Assembly: GCF_001423745.1 (NCBI RefSeq)
Contig: NZ_LMPC01000009.1
Coordinates: forward strand, 1 to 64,000
DNA from: Arthrobacter sp. Leaf337
GTDB taxonomy: Bacteria > Actinomycetota > Actinomycetes > Actinomycetales > Micrococcaceae
DNA: 64,000 bases
Direction: 5' to 3'
In this document: piece after piece, positions 46,468 through 54,667 of the stretch
Layout of the letters: each line of letters begins with the position of its first letter
How positions within the stretch are numbered: position 1 is the first letter of the stretch
Position numbers and translations under genes: made by a program
The notes under the pieces: model-generated
Told to the model about the DNA's origin: nothing
What the model saw: only the letters and a program-made list of their open reading frames with translations
Database searches by the model: none

Positions 46468-47814
46468 ATGACGACGCCCCGATCGCCAAAGCAGCACCCC
46501 AGGCCGAGCCTGCCTATGATTGCGGCGACCACGGCCGCTCTCCCGGCCGTCGTCCTGTCCTCGCTCGCCATCGCCCAGCCGGCGGCGGCGGAATCTCGTC
46601 CGCGGGCTGTTCCTGCCACCCTGGCGGCCGCCATGCAGGCCCAGGAAGCCGCGCTCAAGTCGGGTGTCATTCCCGCGGCATCGGTCTCCACGTCCATTCC
46701 CGCCTCCCTTCGGCCCGCCCAGCCTTCCGCTCCGGCCGAGTACACCATTGCGCGTGGTGACACCATCAGCGGCATTGCCGGCCGCTTCGGCCTCGATACC
46801 AATGCCATCCTGAAGCTGAACAACCTGCAGCCCAACACCATCATTTACCCGGGACAGAAGATCAAACTGACCGGGTCCGCGCCGGCCCCTTCCGCCCCCG
46901 CAGCGAAGCCCGAGGCTCCTGCGCCCGCCACTTCCGGCGGCAGTGTCTACACCGTAAAGTCCGGTGACACCCTGGGAGCCATCGCCGCACGCCACGGCGT
47001 GAAGCTGTCCGAGGTGTTGAGCTGGAACGGCCTCAACATGAATTCCATCATTTACCCGGGCCAGAAGATCAAGATCGGCGGCGGCCAGTCCTCCGCCCCG
47101 GCTCCGGCTCCCGCGGCCACGCCGGCCCCTGCTCCGGCTCCCGCCCCCAGCTCCGGCTCTTACACGGTGAAGTCCGGGGACACGTTGTCCGCCATCGCCG
47201 CAAAGCACGGCGTCAAGCTCTCAGACATCCTGTCGGCGAACAAGCTGACCATGTCCAGCGTTATCTACCCGGGCAACAAGCTGGTCATCCCCGGCGCCTC
47301 CATCCAGCCGGCTGCGAGCGTCACTCCCCTGGTGCCGAGCTCATTCCTCGGTTTTACCTACCCCGACGCCGTGGTCTCGTCCGCCAACCAGAACAAGGCC
47401 CTGCTCAACGCCTCTCCCGTTCCCACCCGGGAACAGATGAAGTCGATCGTCGCTGATACGGCACGTCGGATGGGGGTGGATCCCTCCCTTGCCCTCGCCT
47501 TCGCCTACCAGGAGTCCGGCTTCAACCAGCGCGCGGTCTCGCCGGCCAACGCCATCGGCACGATGCAGGTCATCCCGACGTCGGGCGAATGGGCCTCCGA
47601 CCTTGTGGGCCGCAAGCTGAACCTGCTCGATCCCTATGACAACGCAACGGCAGGCGTAGCCATAATCCGCCAGCTGATCCGCACGAGCAAGGACCTGGAC
47701 CACGCCATCGCCGGCTACTACCAGGGCCAGTACTCCGTCAGCAAGAACGGCATGTTCGACGACACCAAGGCCTACGTTGCAGCGATCAAGGCGCACCAGA
47801 AGAACTTCAGCTAG
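46468..47814 (+). CDS. Secreted LysM-SLT cell wall hydrolase
   Basis: This 448-residue protein has an N-terminal signal peptide (about residues 1-41, ending near AQPAAA) and three LysM domains beginning YTIARGDTISGIAGRF (about 92), YTVKSGDTLGAIAARH (about 162) and YTVKSGDTLSAIAAKH (about 231), separated by Ala/Pro linkers. The C-terminal lytic transglycosylase domain has AFAYQESGFNQRAVSPANAI with the catalytic Glu, IGTMQVIPTS and AIAGYYQGQ. It should bind and cut peptidoglycan glycan strands outside the cell. It is followed by the kinase gene on the same strand. Confidence 0.93.
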   Translation: MTTPRSPKQHPRPSLPMIAATTAALPAVVLSSLAIAQPAAAESRPRAVPATLAAAMQAQEAALKSGVIPAASVSTSIPASLRPAQPSAPAEYTIARGDTISGIAGRFGLDTNAILKLNNLQPNTIIYPGQKIKLTGSAPAPSAPAAKPEAPAPATSGGSVYTVKSGDTLGAIAARHGVKLSEVLSWNGLNMNSIIYPGQKIKIGGGQSSAPAPAPAATPAPAPAPAPSSGSYTVKSGDTLSAIAAKHGVKLSDILSANKLTMSSVIYPGNKLVIPGASIQPAASVTPLVPSSFLGFTYPDAVVSSANQNKALLNASPVPTREQMKSIVADTARRMGVDPSLALAFAYQESGFNQRAVSPANAIGTMQVIPTSGEWASDLVGRKLNLLDPYDNATAGVAIIRQLIRTSKDLDHAIAGYYQGQYSVSKNGMFDDTKAYVAAIKAHQKNFS

Positions 47815-47858
47815 AACCATAACGGCACCGCAAAGGCAAGTGCCGCGAGGGTAACGAT

Positions 47859-47893
47859 ACGGGTCCGGATTGCATGTCGATTCGGGCCCGTTT
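47859..47893 (+). terminator. Probable terminator after the LysM-SLT gene
   Basis: ACGGGTCC (47859-47866) pairs with GGGCCCGT (47884-47891) with one wobble and a 17-nt loop, ending in TTT. It separates the hydrolase from the kinase promoter. Confidence 0.55.
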
Positions 47894-47905
47894 CCGTGTA
47901 GCACT

Positions 47906-47917
47906 TAGGATCGTAGG
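47906..47917 (+). promoter_or_regulatory. Candidate leaderless promoter of the PASTA kinase gene
   Basis: TAGGAT (47906-47911) is followed by six bases and the GTG start at 47918. There is no ribosome binding site and no clear -35 box. Confidence 0.5.
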
Positions 47918-50053
47918 GTGCAGGAAAAAGTGTCGGACTCCCTCGTTGGAACCCTGGTGGATAACCGTTACCGGGTTCAGTCCAGGGTGGCGCGCGGCGG
48001 AATGTCCACCGTCTACCTGGCCACGGACCAGCGTCTGGAACGCGACGTCGCACTCAAGGTCCTCCATCCGCACCTCGTCAATGACGGAAACTTCCTGGAC
48101 AGGCTGGGCCGGGAGGCAAAAGCCGCGGCCAAGCTGTCCCACGCCCATGTGGTGGGCGTCCTGGACCAGGGCAGCGACGGCCACACGGCCTACCTGGTCA
48201 TGGAGTACATCAAGGGCCACACTCTCCGGGACGTCATCAAGGAGAAGGGTGCATTGTCTCCGCGGCTAGCCCTGGCGTTGATCGACCCCGTAGTGGAAGG
48301 CCTGGGAGCGGCGCACGCCGCAGGGCTGATCCACCGGGACATCAAGCCCGAAAACGTCCTGATCGCCGACGACGGCCGAATCAAGGTAGGCGACTTCGGA
48401 CTGGCCCGGGCCGTCACCACGTCAACGAGCACCGGCGCGCTGATCGGCACTGTGGCCTACCTGTCCCCGGAGCTCGTGCTCGGCAGGCAGGCGGACGCCC
48501 GCAGCGACATCTACTCGGTGGGCATCATGCTGTACGAAATGATCACCGGCAAGCAGCCGTTCGACGGCGAAGTCCCCATCCAGGTGGCCTATCAGCACGT
48601 GAACTCCTCCGTCCAGGCCCCCTCGGCTGCCGTGCCGGGGCTGGCTGCCGAAGTGGACGAGCTGGTGCAGTGGTGCACGGCACGCGACCCTGAACAGCGT
48701 CCGGTGGACGGCAATGCGCTGCTGTCGGAGCTCAGGCACATCCGGACCAACCTGACCGACGCGGAACTGGATCTTCAGCCGCCGGCGGCGATCGCCGCCG
48801 TCGCCCATTCTCCGGCCGGGCTGCGCCCGCCCGCCTACCCGCCCTCCGGTCGACCCGCCGCGGTCCGGCCCCCGGAGCGCCAGGACCATACGGAGGTCCT
48901 GTCCGCCGGGCAGCATCCAACGGAAATCATCACCCGCCAAAGCAATCCCACCACGGTACTGTCGGCTTCGGCCGGGCGCACGGGCCAGTTCGGCGCCCTG
49001 GCGGCCCCGCCGGACGCGGAATCCGACTTCGGGGAGGCAGGCGGGGACGGACCGGACGACACCGCTCCCCTGAGTAAGCGGGCGCAGCGCAAGCAGGACC
49101 GCGATGCCGCCAAGGCACAGTCGAAGGCAGCGTCAACTCCGGTCCGGTCCCTTCGCGAAGGTAACCCGCGGCGTCGCGGCGTCCTCTGGATCATCATCCT
49201 GGTCATCGCTGCATTGCTCGCAACGGGCGCCGGCTGGTTCTTCGGCATGGGACCCGGCTCCCCCGGAACCATTCCGCGGGTATCGAACAAGACCGTGGCC
49301 GAGGCCCAGCAGCTGCTTGGCACTGCTGGATTCCAGTCCACCACGAAGGATGTCTTCGACGACGATATTCGGGCCGGGCTCGTCGTCGGCACCGAACCTG
49401 AGGCAGGGCGGGAAATCCGCAAGTTCCAGTTGGTGTCGCTTTTCGTGTCCAAGGGCCCGCAACTCTTTCCGCTGCCCGGAATGAGCGGCAAGTCATTGCA
49501 TGAAGCTAAGACCCAACTCAACGGGGCCGAGATGGCCTTGGGCACTGTCACGGAGACCTACAGCGAAACCGAGCCGGCCGGAACCGTCCTCGCCCAGGAT
49601 CCGGCGGCGGGAACCCCCGCCCGACGCGGCACGCCCGTCAGCCTCACTGTCTCGAAGGGGCCGGAGCCCATTCCCGTTCCGGACGTGCGCGGGCAGGAAC
49701 AGGGCGCAGCGGTCAAGGCGCTCGAAGCCGCGGGGCTCAAGGCCGCAATCTCCCCCGGAACAGTCAACGACAAGAAGGTCCCCAAGGGCGCCGTCGTGGC
49801 CCAGGACCCGTCCTCCGGCACCCTGACCCGTGGCGACACGGTCACCCTTACGGTGTCCAAGGGACCCAAACTCGTGGATGTGCCGAGCTACATCGGCAAG
49901 CAAGCCAATGATGCCCGCAAGGCGCTGGAAAAGCTCGGCTTCGAGGTCCGGGTAAACAACATCCTGGGCGGCTTCTTTGGAACGGTACGCGACCAGGATC
50001 CGGTGGACACGCAGGTGCCCGAAGGTTCTCTCGTCACCCTCACCGTCGTCTGA
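47918..50053 (+). CDS. Serine/threonine protein kinase with four PASTA domains
   Basis: This 711-residue receptor kinase has a cytoplasmic Hanks-type kinase domain (GGMSTVYLATDQRLERDVAL near residue 27, HRDIKPENVLI near 140, DFGLARAV near 158), an acidic and basic juxtamembrane linker, one transmembrane helix (about 421-443) and four extracellular PASTA repeats (about 446-711). PASTA repeats sense muropeptides or lipid II in PknB-type kinases. The chromosomal slot is that of mycobacterial pknL, which lacks PASTA repeats, so the architecture is PknB-like in a PknL neighbourhood. The start is GTG. Confidence 0.94.
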   Translation: MQEKVSDSLVGTLVDNRYRVQSRVARGGMSTVYLATDQRLERDVALKVLHPHLVNDGNFLDRLGREAKAAAKLSHAHVVGVLDQGSDGHTAYLVMEYIKGHTLRDVIKEKGALSPRLALALIDPVVEGLGAAHAAGLIHRDIKPENVLIADDGRIKVGDFGLARAVTTSTSTGALIGTVAYLSPELVLGRQADARSDIYSVGIMLYEMITGKQPFDGEVPIQVAYQHVNSSVQAPSAAVPGLAAEVDELVQWCTARDPEQRPVDGNALLSELRHIRTNLTDAELDLQPPAAIAAVAHSPAGLRPPAYPPSGRPAAVRPPERQDHTEVLSAGQHPTEIITRQSNPTTVLSASAGRTGQFGALAAPPDAESDFGEAGGDGPDDTAPLSKRAQRKQDRDAAKAQSKAASTPVRSLREGNPRRRGVLWIIILVIAALLATGAGWFFGMGPGSPGTIPRVSNKTVAEAQQLLGTAGFQSTTKDVFDDDIRAGLVVGTEPEAGREIRKFQLVSLFVSKGPQLFPLPGMSGKSLHEAKTQLNGAEMALGTVTETYSETEPAGTVLAQDPAAGTPARRGTPVSLTVSKGPEPIPVPDVRGQEQGAAVKALEAAGLKAAISPGTVNDKKVPKGAVVAQDPSSGTLTRGDTVTLTVSKGPKLVDVPSYIGKQANDARKALEKLGFEVRVNNILGGFFGTVRDQDPVDTQVPEGSLVTLTVV

Positions 50054-50070
50054 CCGGAACCCTAAGCAAA

Positions 50071-50108
50071 AAAGCTCCGCCCGGCTGGTTCCAGCCGGGC
50101 GGAGCTTT
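50071..50108. terminator. Bidirectional terminator between the kinase gene and aroG
   Basis: AAAGCTCCGCCCGGCTGG (50071-50088) pairs perfectly over 18 bp with 50091-50108, with A/T runs on both sides. It serves the convergent genes. Confidence 0.92.
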
Positions 50109-50148
50109 GTGGTCCATCAGTGCGTCGGATCAGCGCGTCGAACCGGGG

Positions 50149-51543
50149 TCAGGGGCGCTTGGAAAGGGCTCCTGCGACGAGGAAGGCCATCTCCAGGGAC
50201 TGCATGTGGTTCAGGCGCGGGTCGCAGACCGATTCATAGCGGTCCAGGAAAGCTTCCTGGTCGATCGGGTCGGCACCGCCGAGGCACTCCGCGACGTCGT
50301 CACCGGTCATCTCAACGTGCAGGCCGCCCGGAATGGTGCCCAGCGAGTGGTGGACTTCGAAGAAGCCGCGCACTTCGTCGATGACGTCGTCGAAGTTCCT
50401 CGTCTTGTAGCCGTTGGGCGACGTGACCGTGTTCCCGTGCATGGGATCGGTGACCCAGAGGACCTGCGCGCCGGACGCCGTGACCTTCTCAACCATGGCG
50501 GGCAGCTTCTCGCGGATGTTGCCAGCGCCCATCCGGGTGATGAAGGTCAGCCTGCCGGGTTCGCGGTCCGGATCCAGCTTGTCGATGAGCCGCAGGGCGT
50601 CGTCGCCGGAGGTCTTAGGCCCCAGCTTGACGCCGATCGGGTTCCGGACCCGGGACAGGAAATCGACGTGGGCGTGGTCCAGTTCGCGGGTGCGTTCGCC
50701 GATCCAGAGGAAATGGGCGGACGTGTCGTACGGAAGTCCGGTGCGGGAATCGATGCGGGTCAGTGCGCGCTCGTAGTCGAGCAGCAGCGCCTCGTGGCTC
50801 GCGAAGAATTCGACCCGTTTCAGGGCCTCGAAGTCCGCGCCGCAGGAAGCCATGAACTTGATGGCCCGGTCAATGTCGCGTGCCAGCGACTCGTAGCGGG
50901 CGTGGGCCGGGTTCTCTGTGAAGCCCTTGTTCCAGTGGTGGACCAGGCGCAGGTCAGCGAAGCCGCCCTGCGTGAATGCCCGGATGAGGTTCAGCGTGGA
51001 AGCCGACGTGTGGTAGGCCTTCAGCATCCGGCCGGCATCGTGGCCCCGGGATTCCGGCGTGAAATCGTAGCCGTTGACAATGTCGCCCCGGTACGCCGGG
51101 AGGGTGACGCCGTCGCGCGTTTCATCGTTGGAGGATCGCGGCTTGGCGAACTGTCCGGCCATCCGGCCCATTTTGATGACGGGCATGGCCGCGCCATAGG
51201 TGAGGACGACCGCCATCTGCAGGATGGTTTTGACCCTTGCGCTGATCTTGTCCGCCGTGGCGGCCTCGAATGTTTCGGCGCAGTCCCCGCCCTGGAGCAG
51301 GAACGCCTTGCCCTGCGCGGCAGCGGCCAGCCGTTCGCGGAGGATGTCCACTTCGCCCGCGAAGACGAGCGGCGGAAGGACGGAAAGTTCCTTCACGGAT
51401 GCGTCAAAGACCTCTTTGTTTTGCCAGCTGGGCTGCTGGGAAACCGGCAGGTCCCGCCAGTGGTCCAGTCCCGGATAGTTGGCGGCGCCGCTCTGGGCGG
51501 TACTGGTCAGCAGGGAGGCAGGTTTTGCAGATAGCTCAGTCAC
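50149..51543 (-). CDS. aroG: Class II 3-deoxy-7-phosphoheptulonate synthase
   Basis: This 464-residue type II DAHP synthase condenses phosphoenolpyruvate and erythrose 4-phosphate, opening the shikimate pathway. Motifs include LLQGGDCAETFEAATADKIS (about residues 81-100), GRMAGQFAKPRS, GLPYDTSAHFLWIGERTR, VKLGPKTSGDDALRLIDKL, WVTDPMHGNTV and HVEMTGDDVAECLGG. It matches the mycobacterial AroG (Rv2178c), the same neighbour of pknL. Aromatic feedback in such enzymes often involves chorismate mutase, which is not in the window. Confidence 0.96.
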   Translation of the reverse strand: MTELSAKPASLLTSTAQSGAANYPGLDHWRDLPVSQQPSWQNKEVFDASVKELSVLPPLVFAGEVDILRERLAAAAQGKAFLLQGGDCAETFEAATADKISARVKTILQMAVVLTYGAAMPVIKMGRMAGQFAKPRSSNDETRDGVTLPAYRGDIVNGYDFTPESRGHDAGRMLKAYHTSASTLNLIRAFTQGGFADLRLVHHWNKGFTENPAHARYESLARDIDRAIKFMASCGADFEALKRVEFFASHEALLLDYERALTRIDSRTGLPYDTSAHFLWIGERTRELDHAHVDFLSRVRNPIGVKLGPKTSGDDALRLIDKLDPDREPGRLTFITRMGAGNIREKLPAMVEKVTASGAQVLWVTDPMHGNTVTSPNGYKTRNFDDVIDEVRGFFEVHHSLGTIPGGLHVEMTGDDVAECLGGADPIDQEAFLDRYESVCDPRLNHMQSLEMAFLVAGALSKRP

Positions 51544-51621
51544 ACTACAAGACTAGTTCCCGGATCGGGGTTTCCGCACCGCAACCGTCATTCGACCCGA
51601 TCCGCCGTCACAGAACCGGCG

Positions 51622-52392
51622 TCACGCTTTGTCGGGTTCCGCGGGACCGGTGCCGCCGCCGGAGCCGTTTGAGCCGTTCGTGCCGTCAGGGCCGTCAGGG
51701 CCGTCCGCAGGTTTTCCCGCCAGCCGCAGTTTGACCACTGCCGCGTATTCGTCCACATACTCCTGCCCGGACAGGCGCATGAGTTCGTACATGATTTCGT
51801 CGGTCACGGAACGCTGGATCAGGCGGTCCTCCTCCATGCCGTAGTAGCGGCTGAAGTCCAGTGGTTCGCCGAAGATCATGCCGATGCGCCTGATGTTCGG
51901 CATCCGCTTACCGATCGGCTGGACCTTGTCCGTGCCGATCATGGCGACGGGAATTACGGGAACCCTGGCCTGCAGGGCAAGTTTTGCCACACCGACTTTG
52001 CCGCGGTACAGCCGTGAATCCGGGCTGCGGGTTCCCTCGGGATAAATGCCCAGCAGAGAACCGTGCGAGAGGACGTCCATTCCGGCGTTGAGCGAAGCTG
52101 CCGACGCCGCTCCCCCCGAACGGTCCATGGGCAGCTGGTTGGTCAACCGGAAGAAGAGTGCAGTCAGCCTGCCCTTGAGGCCTGTACCGGTGAAGTATTC
52201 CGACTTCGCCAGGAACACCACGGGACGCGGAACCATCAGCGGCATAAAGATGGAGTCGGAAAACGACAGATGGTTGGAAGCCAGGATGGCTGCGCCTTCG
52301 GCCGGGACGTTGTCCAGCCCCTTGACCCAGGGCCGGAACAGGAGCTTCAGCACCGGTCCCAGGACGAACGTCTTCATGAACCAATAAAACAC
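51622..52392 (-). CDS. plsC: 1-acyl-sn-glycerol-3-phosphate acyltransferase (PlsC family)
   Basis: This 256-residue membrane-associated enzyme acylates lysophosphatidic acid in phospholipid synthesis. The acyltransferase motif ILASNHLSFSDSIFM (about residues 36-50) has the HX4D catalytic pair, and YPEGTRSPDSRLYRGKVG (about 118-135) is the glycerol-phosphate motif. The last 35 residues are a low-complexity Gly/Pro/Asp/Asn/Ser tail encoded by a 9-bp tandem repeat. The M. tuberculosis counterpart, Rv2182c, is in the same neighbourhood. Confidence 0.93.
   Translation of the reverse strand: MFYWFMKTFVLGPVLKLLFRPWVKGLDNVPAEGAAILASNHLSFSDSIFMPLMVPRPVVFLAKSEYFTGTGLKGRLTALFFRLTNQLPMDRSGGAASAASLNAGMDVLSHGSLLGIYPEGTRSPDSRLYRGKVGVAKLALQARVPVIPVAMIGTDKVQPIGKRMPNIRRIGMIFGEPLDFSRYYGMEEDRLIQRSVTDEIMYELMRLSGQEYVDEYAAVVKLRLAGKPADGPDGPDGTNGSNGSGGGTGPAEPDKA
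51662..51706. repeat. In-frame 9-bp tandem repeat in the plsC tail
   Basis: Five 9-bp units of the form G(A/T/G)GCCGT(T/C)N run through the 3' end of plsC, the last two of them nearly identical (GGGCCGTCA, GGGCCGTCC). On the coding strand they give a Gly-Pro-Asp and Gly-Ser/Thr-Asn series. Copy number could change in frame by slippage. Confidence 0.7.
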
Positions 52393-52503
52393 GTGGTGTA
52401 CCTCTCCGGAAGGCGTCTCGCCGCCCCTTCGTCGGGCCCGGCCAGGACTTCAATGCAACCCTACTCTAGTGAGATTTGTAGTGAATGGTGACACGATGGG
52501 CAC

Positions 52504-53292
52504 ATGAGAGAAAGCAGCAAACCGACTGTGCCTGCCGCTTTCAGCTACCCCGGCCACGGAAGCAATGCCCGGATCGGCGTCGCCATTTGCCACGGCTTCA
52601 CGGGAAGTCCCCTCAGCGTCATGCCGTGGGCCCTGCACCTGGCCGAGCAGGGGTTCGCCGTCTCCGTCCCGCTCCTGCCCGGCCACGGGACTGACTGGCG
52701 CGAGCTGGCCCGCTCGGGCTGGCGGGACTGGGCCGGCGCCTTCGAAGCCGCCTACCTTGAGCTCGCCGGCCGGACTGACACCTGCTACGTCGCCGGACTG
52801 TCCATGGGCGGCGCCGTCGCCCTGCGCACGGCGTCCCGTCATCGCGTTGCCGGCGTGGCCGTGGTCAATCCCGGGCTCAGCTTCTACGACCGAAGAGTCC
52901 GGATCATCGGCATCCTGAAGTACTTCCAACGGACCACACTGCCGATTGTGGAGGCCAACCCCACCGCGGCCACCACCGAGGACGGCGACTATTCGCAGAC
53001 GCCCCTGGCCGCCGTCCACCAGCTGAAAAAGCTGTTTGCCGCCGCCCGCCGCGGACTGCCCCGGGTGACGGCGCCGGTCCTGGTTTTCAAATCGGACACC
53101 GACGACGTTGTGCCGCCATCGTCCCTTGAGCTGATCAGGCGGCGTCTGGGATCGGCCACGCTTCTCGTGGTGCCTTTGCCCCATAGCGGCCACGTGGCCA
53201 CCCTGGACAACGATGCCCCCGTGATCTTCCAGAATTCGTCCGCTTTCTTCCATGAGCACGCGCAGCACCACGTACCCTCGGAGACATCATGA
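52504..53292 (+). CDS. Alpha/beta hydrolase (carboxylesterase-like), first of a tandem pair
   Basis: This 262-residue serine hydrolase has the oxyanion loop CHGFTGSPLSVMPWALHLAE (about residues 31-50), the LLPGHGTDWREL segment and the nucleophile elbow GLSMGGAVALR (about 99-109). The catalytic acid is likely in KSDTDDVVPP, and the His in PHSGHVATLDND. It resembles the Est30/monoacylglycerol esterase type. The natural substrate is unknown. Its stop overlaps the next gene's ATG by four bases, and the next gene is a close paralogue. Confidence 0.88.
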   Translation: MRESSKPTVPAAFSYPGHGSNARIGVAICHGFTGSPLSVMPWALHLAEQGFAVSVPLLPGHGTDWRELARSGWRDWAGAFEAAYLELAGRTDTCYVAGLSMGGAVALRTASRHRVAGVAVVNPGLSFYDRRVRIIGILKYFQRTTLPIVEANPTAATTEDGDYSQTPLAAVHQLKKLFAAARRGLPRVTAPVLVFKSDTDDVVPPSSLELIRRRLGSATLLVVPLPHSGHVATLDNDAPVIFQNSSAFFHEHAQHHVPSETS

Positions 53293-54086
53293 GCATCGCC
53301 GCCGACCACAGCCCCCTGAGCTCCCCCTTTACCGGAGACGGCCCGTCGATCGGCGTTGCCGTATCCCACGGCTTCACCGGAAGCCCGCACGGTGTGCGGG
53401 CCTGGGCCCAGTCCCTGGCCGACGCCGGCTTTGCCGTACGGATGCCGCTTCTGCCGGGGCACGGGACCAGCTGGCAGGAACTTGCCAGGACCCGCTGGCA
53501 GCAGTGGTATTCCGCCTACGACTCCGCCTACCTGGAGCTTGAGGCCGAATGCGACCACGTGTTCACGGCGGGCCTGTCCATGGGAGGGGCACTCGCTCTG
53601 AGGGTGGCGGCGCAGCGTCCGGTGGCGGGTGCCATCGTGGTCAATCCCGGCCTGGTCATTGACGATCCCCGGGCGCCGCTGGCCGGCGTCCTGAAGCTGG
53701 TCATGAAAAGCACGCCCGCCATCGCGAACGACATCCTCAAGCCTGACACGGACGAGGGCGCCTACCCGCGGACACCGGTGGCGGCTGCCCACGAACTGAA
53801 CAAGCTGTTCAAGGACACGCGGCGGCTGCTGCCCCGCATCACTGCACCGGTTCGGGTGTTCCGTTCCACGGTGGACCACGTAGTGTCGGATTCGAGCATC
53901 GTGGCGCTGCGCCGCGGCCTCACCCATGCCACGCTTCAGCTGAGCGCCCTGGGCAACAGCTACCACGTGGCCACACTGGACAACGATGCCGAAGAGATTT
54001 TCAGCGGGACCGCGGACTTCATCCGCGCCGTGGTTCCGGGAAACGTGGACTCGTCCCCCGCTAGCCGTGAAGGACATGGCCGATGA
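53289..54086 (+). CDS. Alpha/beta hydrolase (carboxylesterase-like), second of a tandem pair
   Basis: This 265-residue paralogue of the preceding gene shares the order of motifs: SHGFTGSPHGVRAWAQSLAD (about residues 25-44), LLPGHGTSWQELARTRW, the elbow GLSMGGALALR (about 95-105), VNPGL, FRSTVDHVV (acid) and YHVATLDNDAEEIF (His). The pair probably arose by tandem duplication and then diverged. It overlaps its neighbours by four bases on both sides, so the three genes are one transcript. Confidence 0.88.
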   Translation: MSIAADHSPLSSPFTGDGPSIGVAVSHGFTGSPHGVRAWAQSLADAGFAVRMPLLPGHGTSWQELARTRWQQWYSAYDSAYLELEAECDHVFTAGLSMGGALALRVAAQRPVAGAIVVNPGLVIDDPRAPLAGVLKLVMKSTPAIANDILKPDTDEGAYPRTPVAAAHELNKLFKDTRRLLPRITAPVRVFRSTVDHVVSDSSIVALRRGLTHATLQLSALGNSYHVATLDNDAEEIFSGTADFIRAVVPGNVDSSPASREGHGR

Positions 54087-54637
54087 CCCGATCCGACTCC
54101 AATTCCTCTGACCAGAGCGCGAACCAGGACGACGCCGTATGGCTCGACCTGGTGGCCCGGCTCGAGGGCAGCGACACTGCGGCTGCTGACAGCACCGTTG
54201 ATGCCGGGGATGGCAACCAACCAGCCAAGCGGCCCTTCCGCGACTTCGATCCGCTGGGGCTGTCCGGCGCCGCGCCGACGGAACCCTCGGCGTCCGAACG
54301 CCGGGCCGCCGTCAGCCAACCGCATCTGGGGGCGGACCACGCAGGTACAGCTGACACGGAGGCAACCGGCGGGCCGCGGGATTACGACGCCGACGACGAC
54401 GAACCGTTCGTACCGGAGGAACCGCCGAGCCTGGCCGGCACGGATCCCCTGACCATGCTCGCCTGGCTGGGTGCCGTGGGCGGTCCCGTCGCCCTGGTGC
54501 TGGCCGCCATGTTCTGGCGGTCCGCGCCGCTGATGGCCCTTTTGGGAATCGTCGCCGCATTCGTCGTCTCAGTGATCTACCTGATCATGCAGCTGCCGCA
54601 GGAAAAGGATGAGCACGACGACGGCGCCCGGGTTTAG
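54083..54637 (+). CDS. Small membrane protein of unknown function
   Basis: This 184-residue protein has a long hydrophilic, acidic N-terminal half (about residues 1-120, rich in Asp, Ala and Ser) and two hydrophobic segments near the end (about 127-147 and 150-168), then a charged tail. I do not recognise a named family; similar proteins accompany the hydrolase pair in Arthrobacter-type genomes. Its ATG overlaps the second hydrolase stop (ATGA). Confidence 0.7.
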   Translation: MTRSDSNSSDQSANQDDAVWLDLVARLEGSDTAAADSTVDAGDGNQPAKRPFRDFDPLGLSGAAPTEPSASERRAAVSQPHLGADHAGTADTEATGGPRDYDADDDEPFVPEEPPSLAGTDPLTMLAWLGAVGGPVALVLAAMFWRSAPLMALLGIVAAFVVSVIYLIMQLPQEKDEHDDGARV

Positions 54638-54667
54638 TGCCTCGGGCTTAGCCTGCCGATTTCCCGG

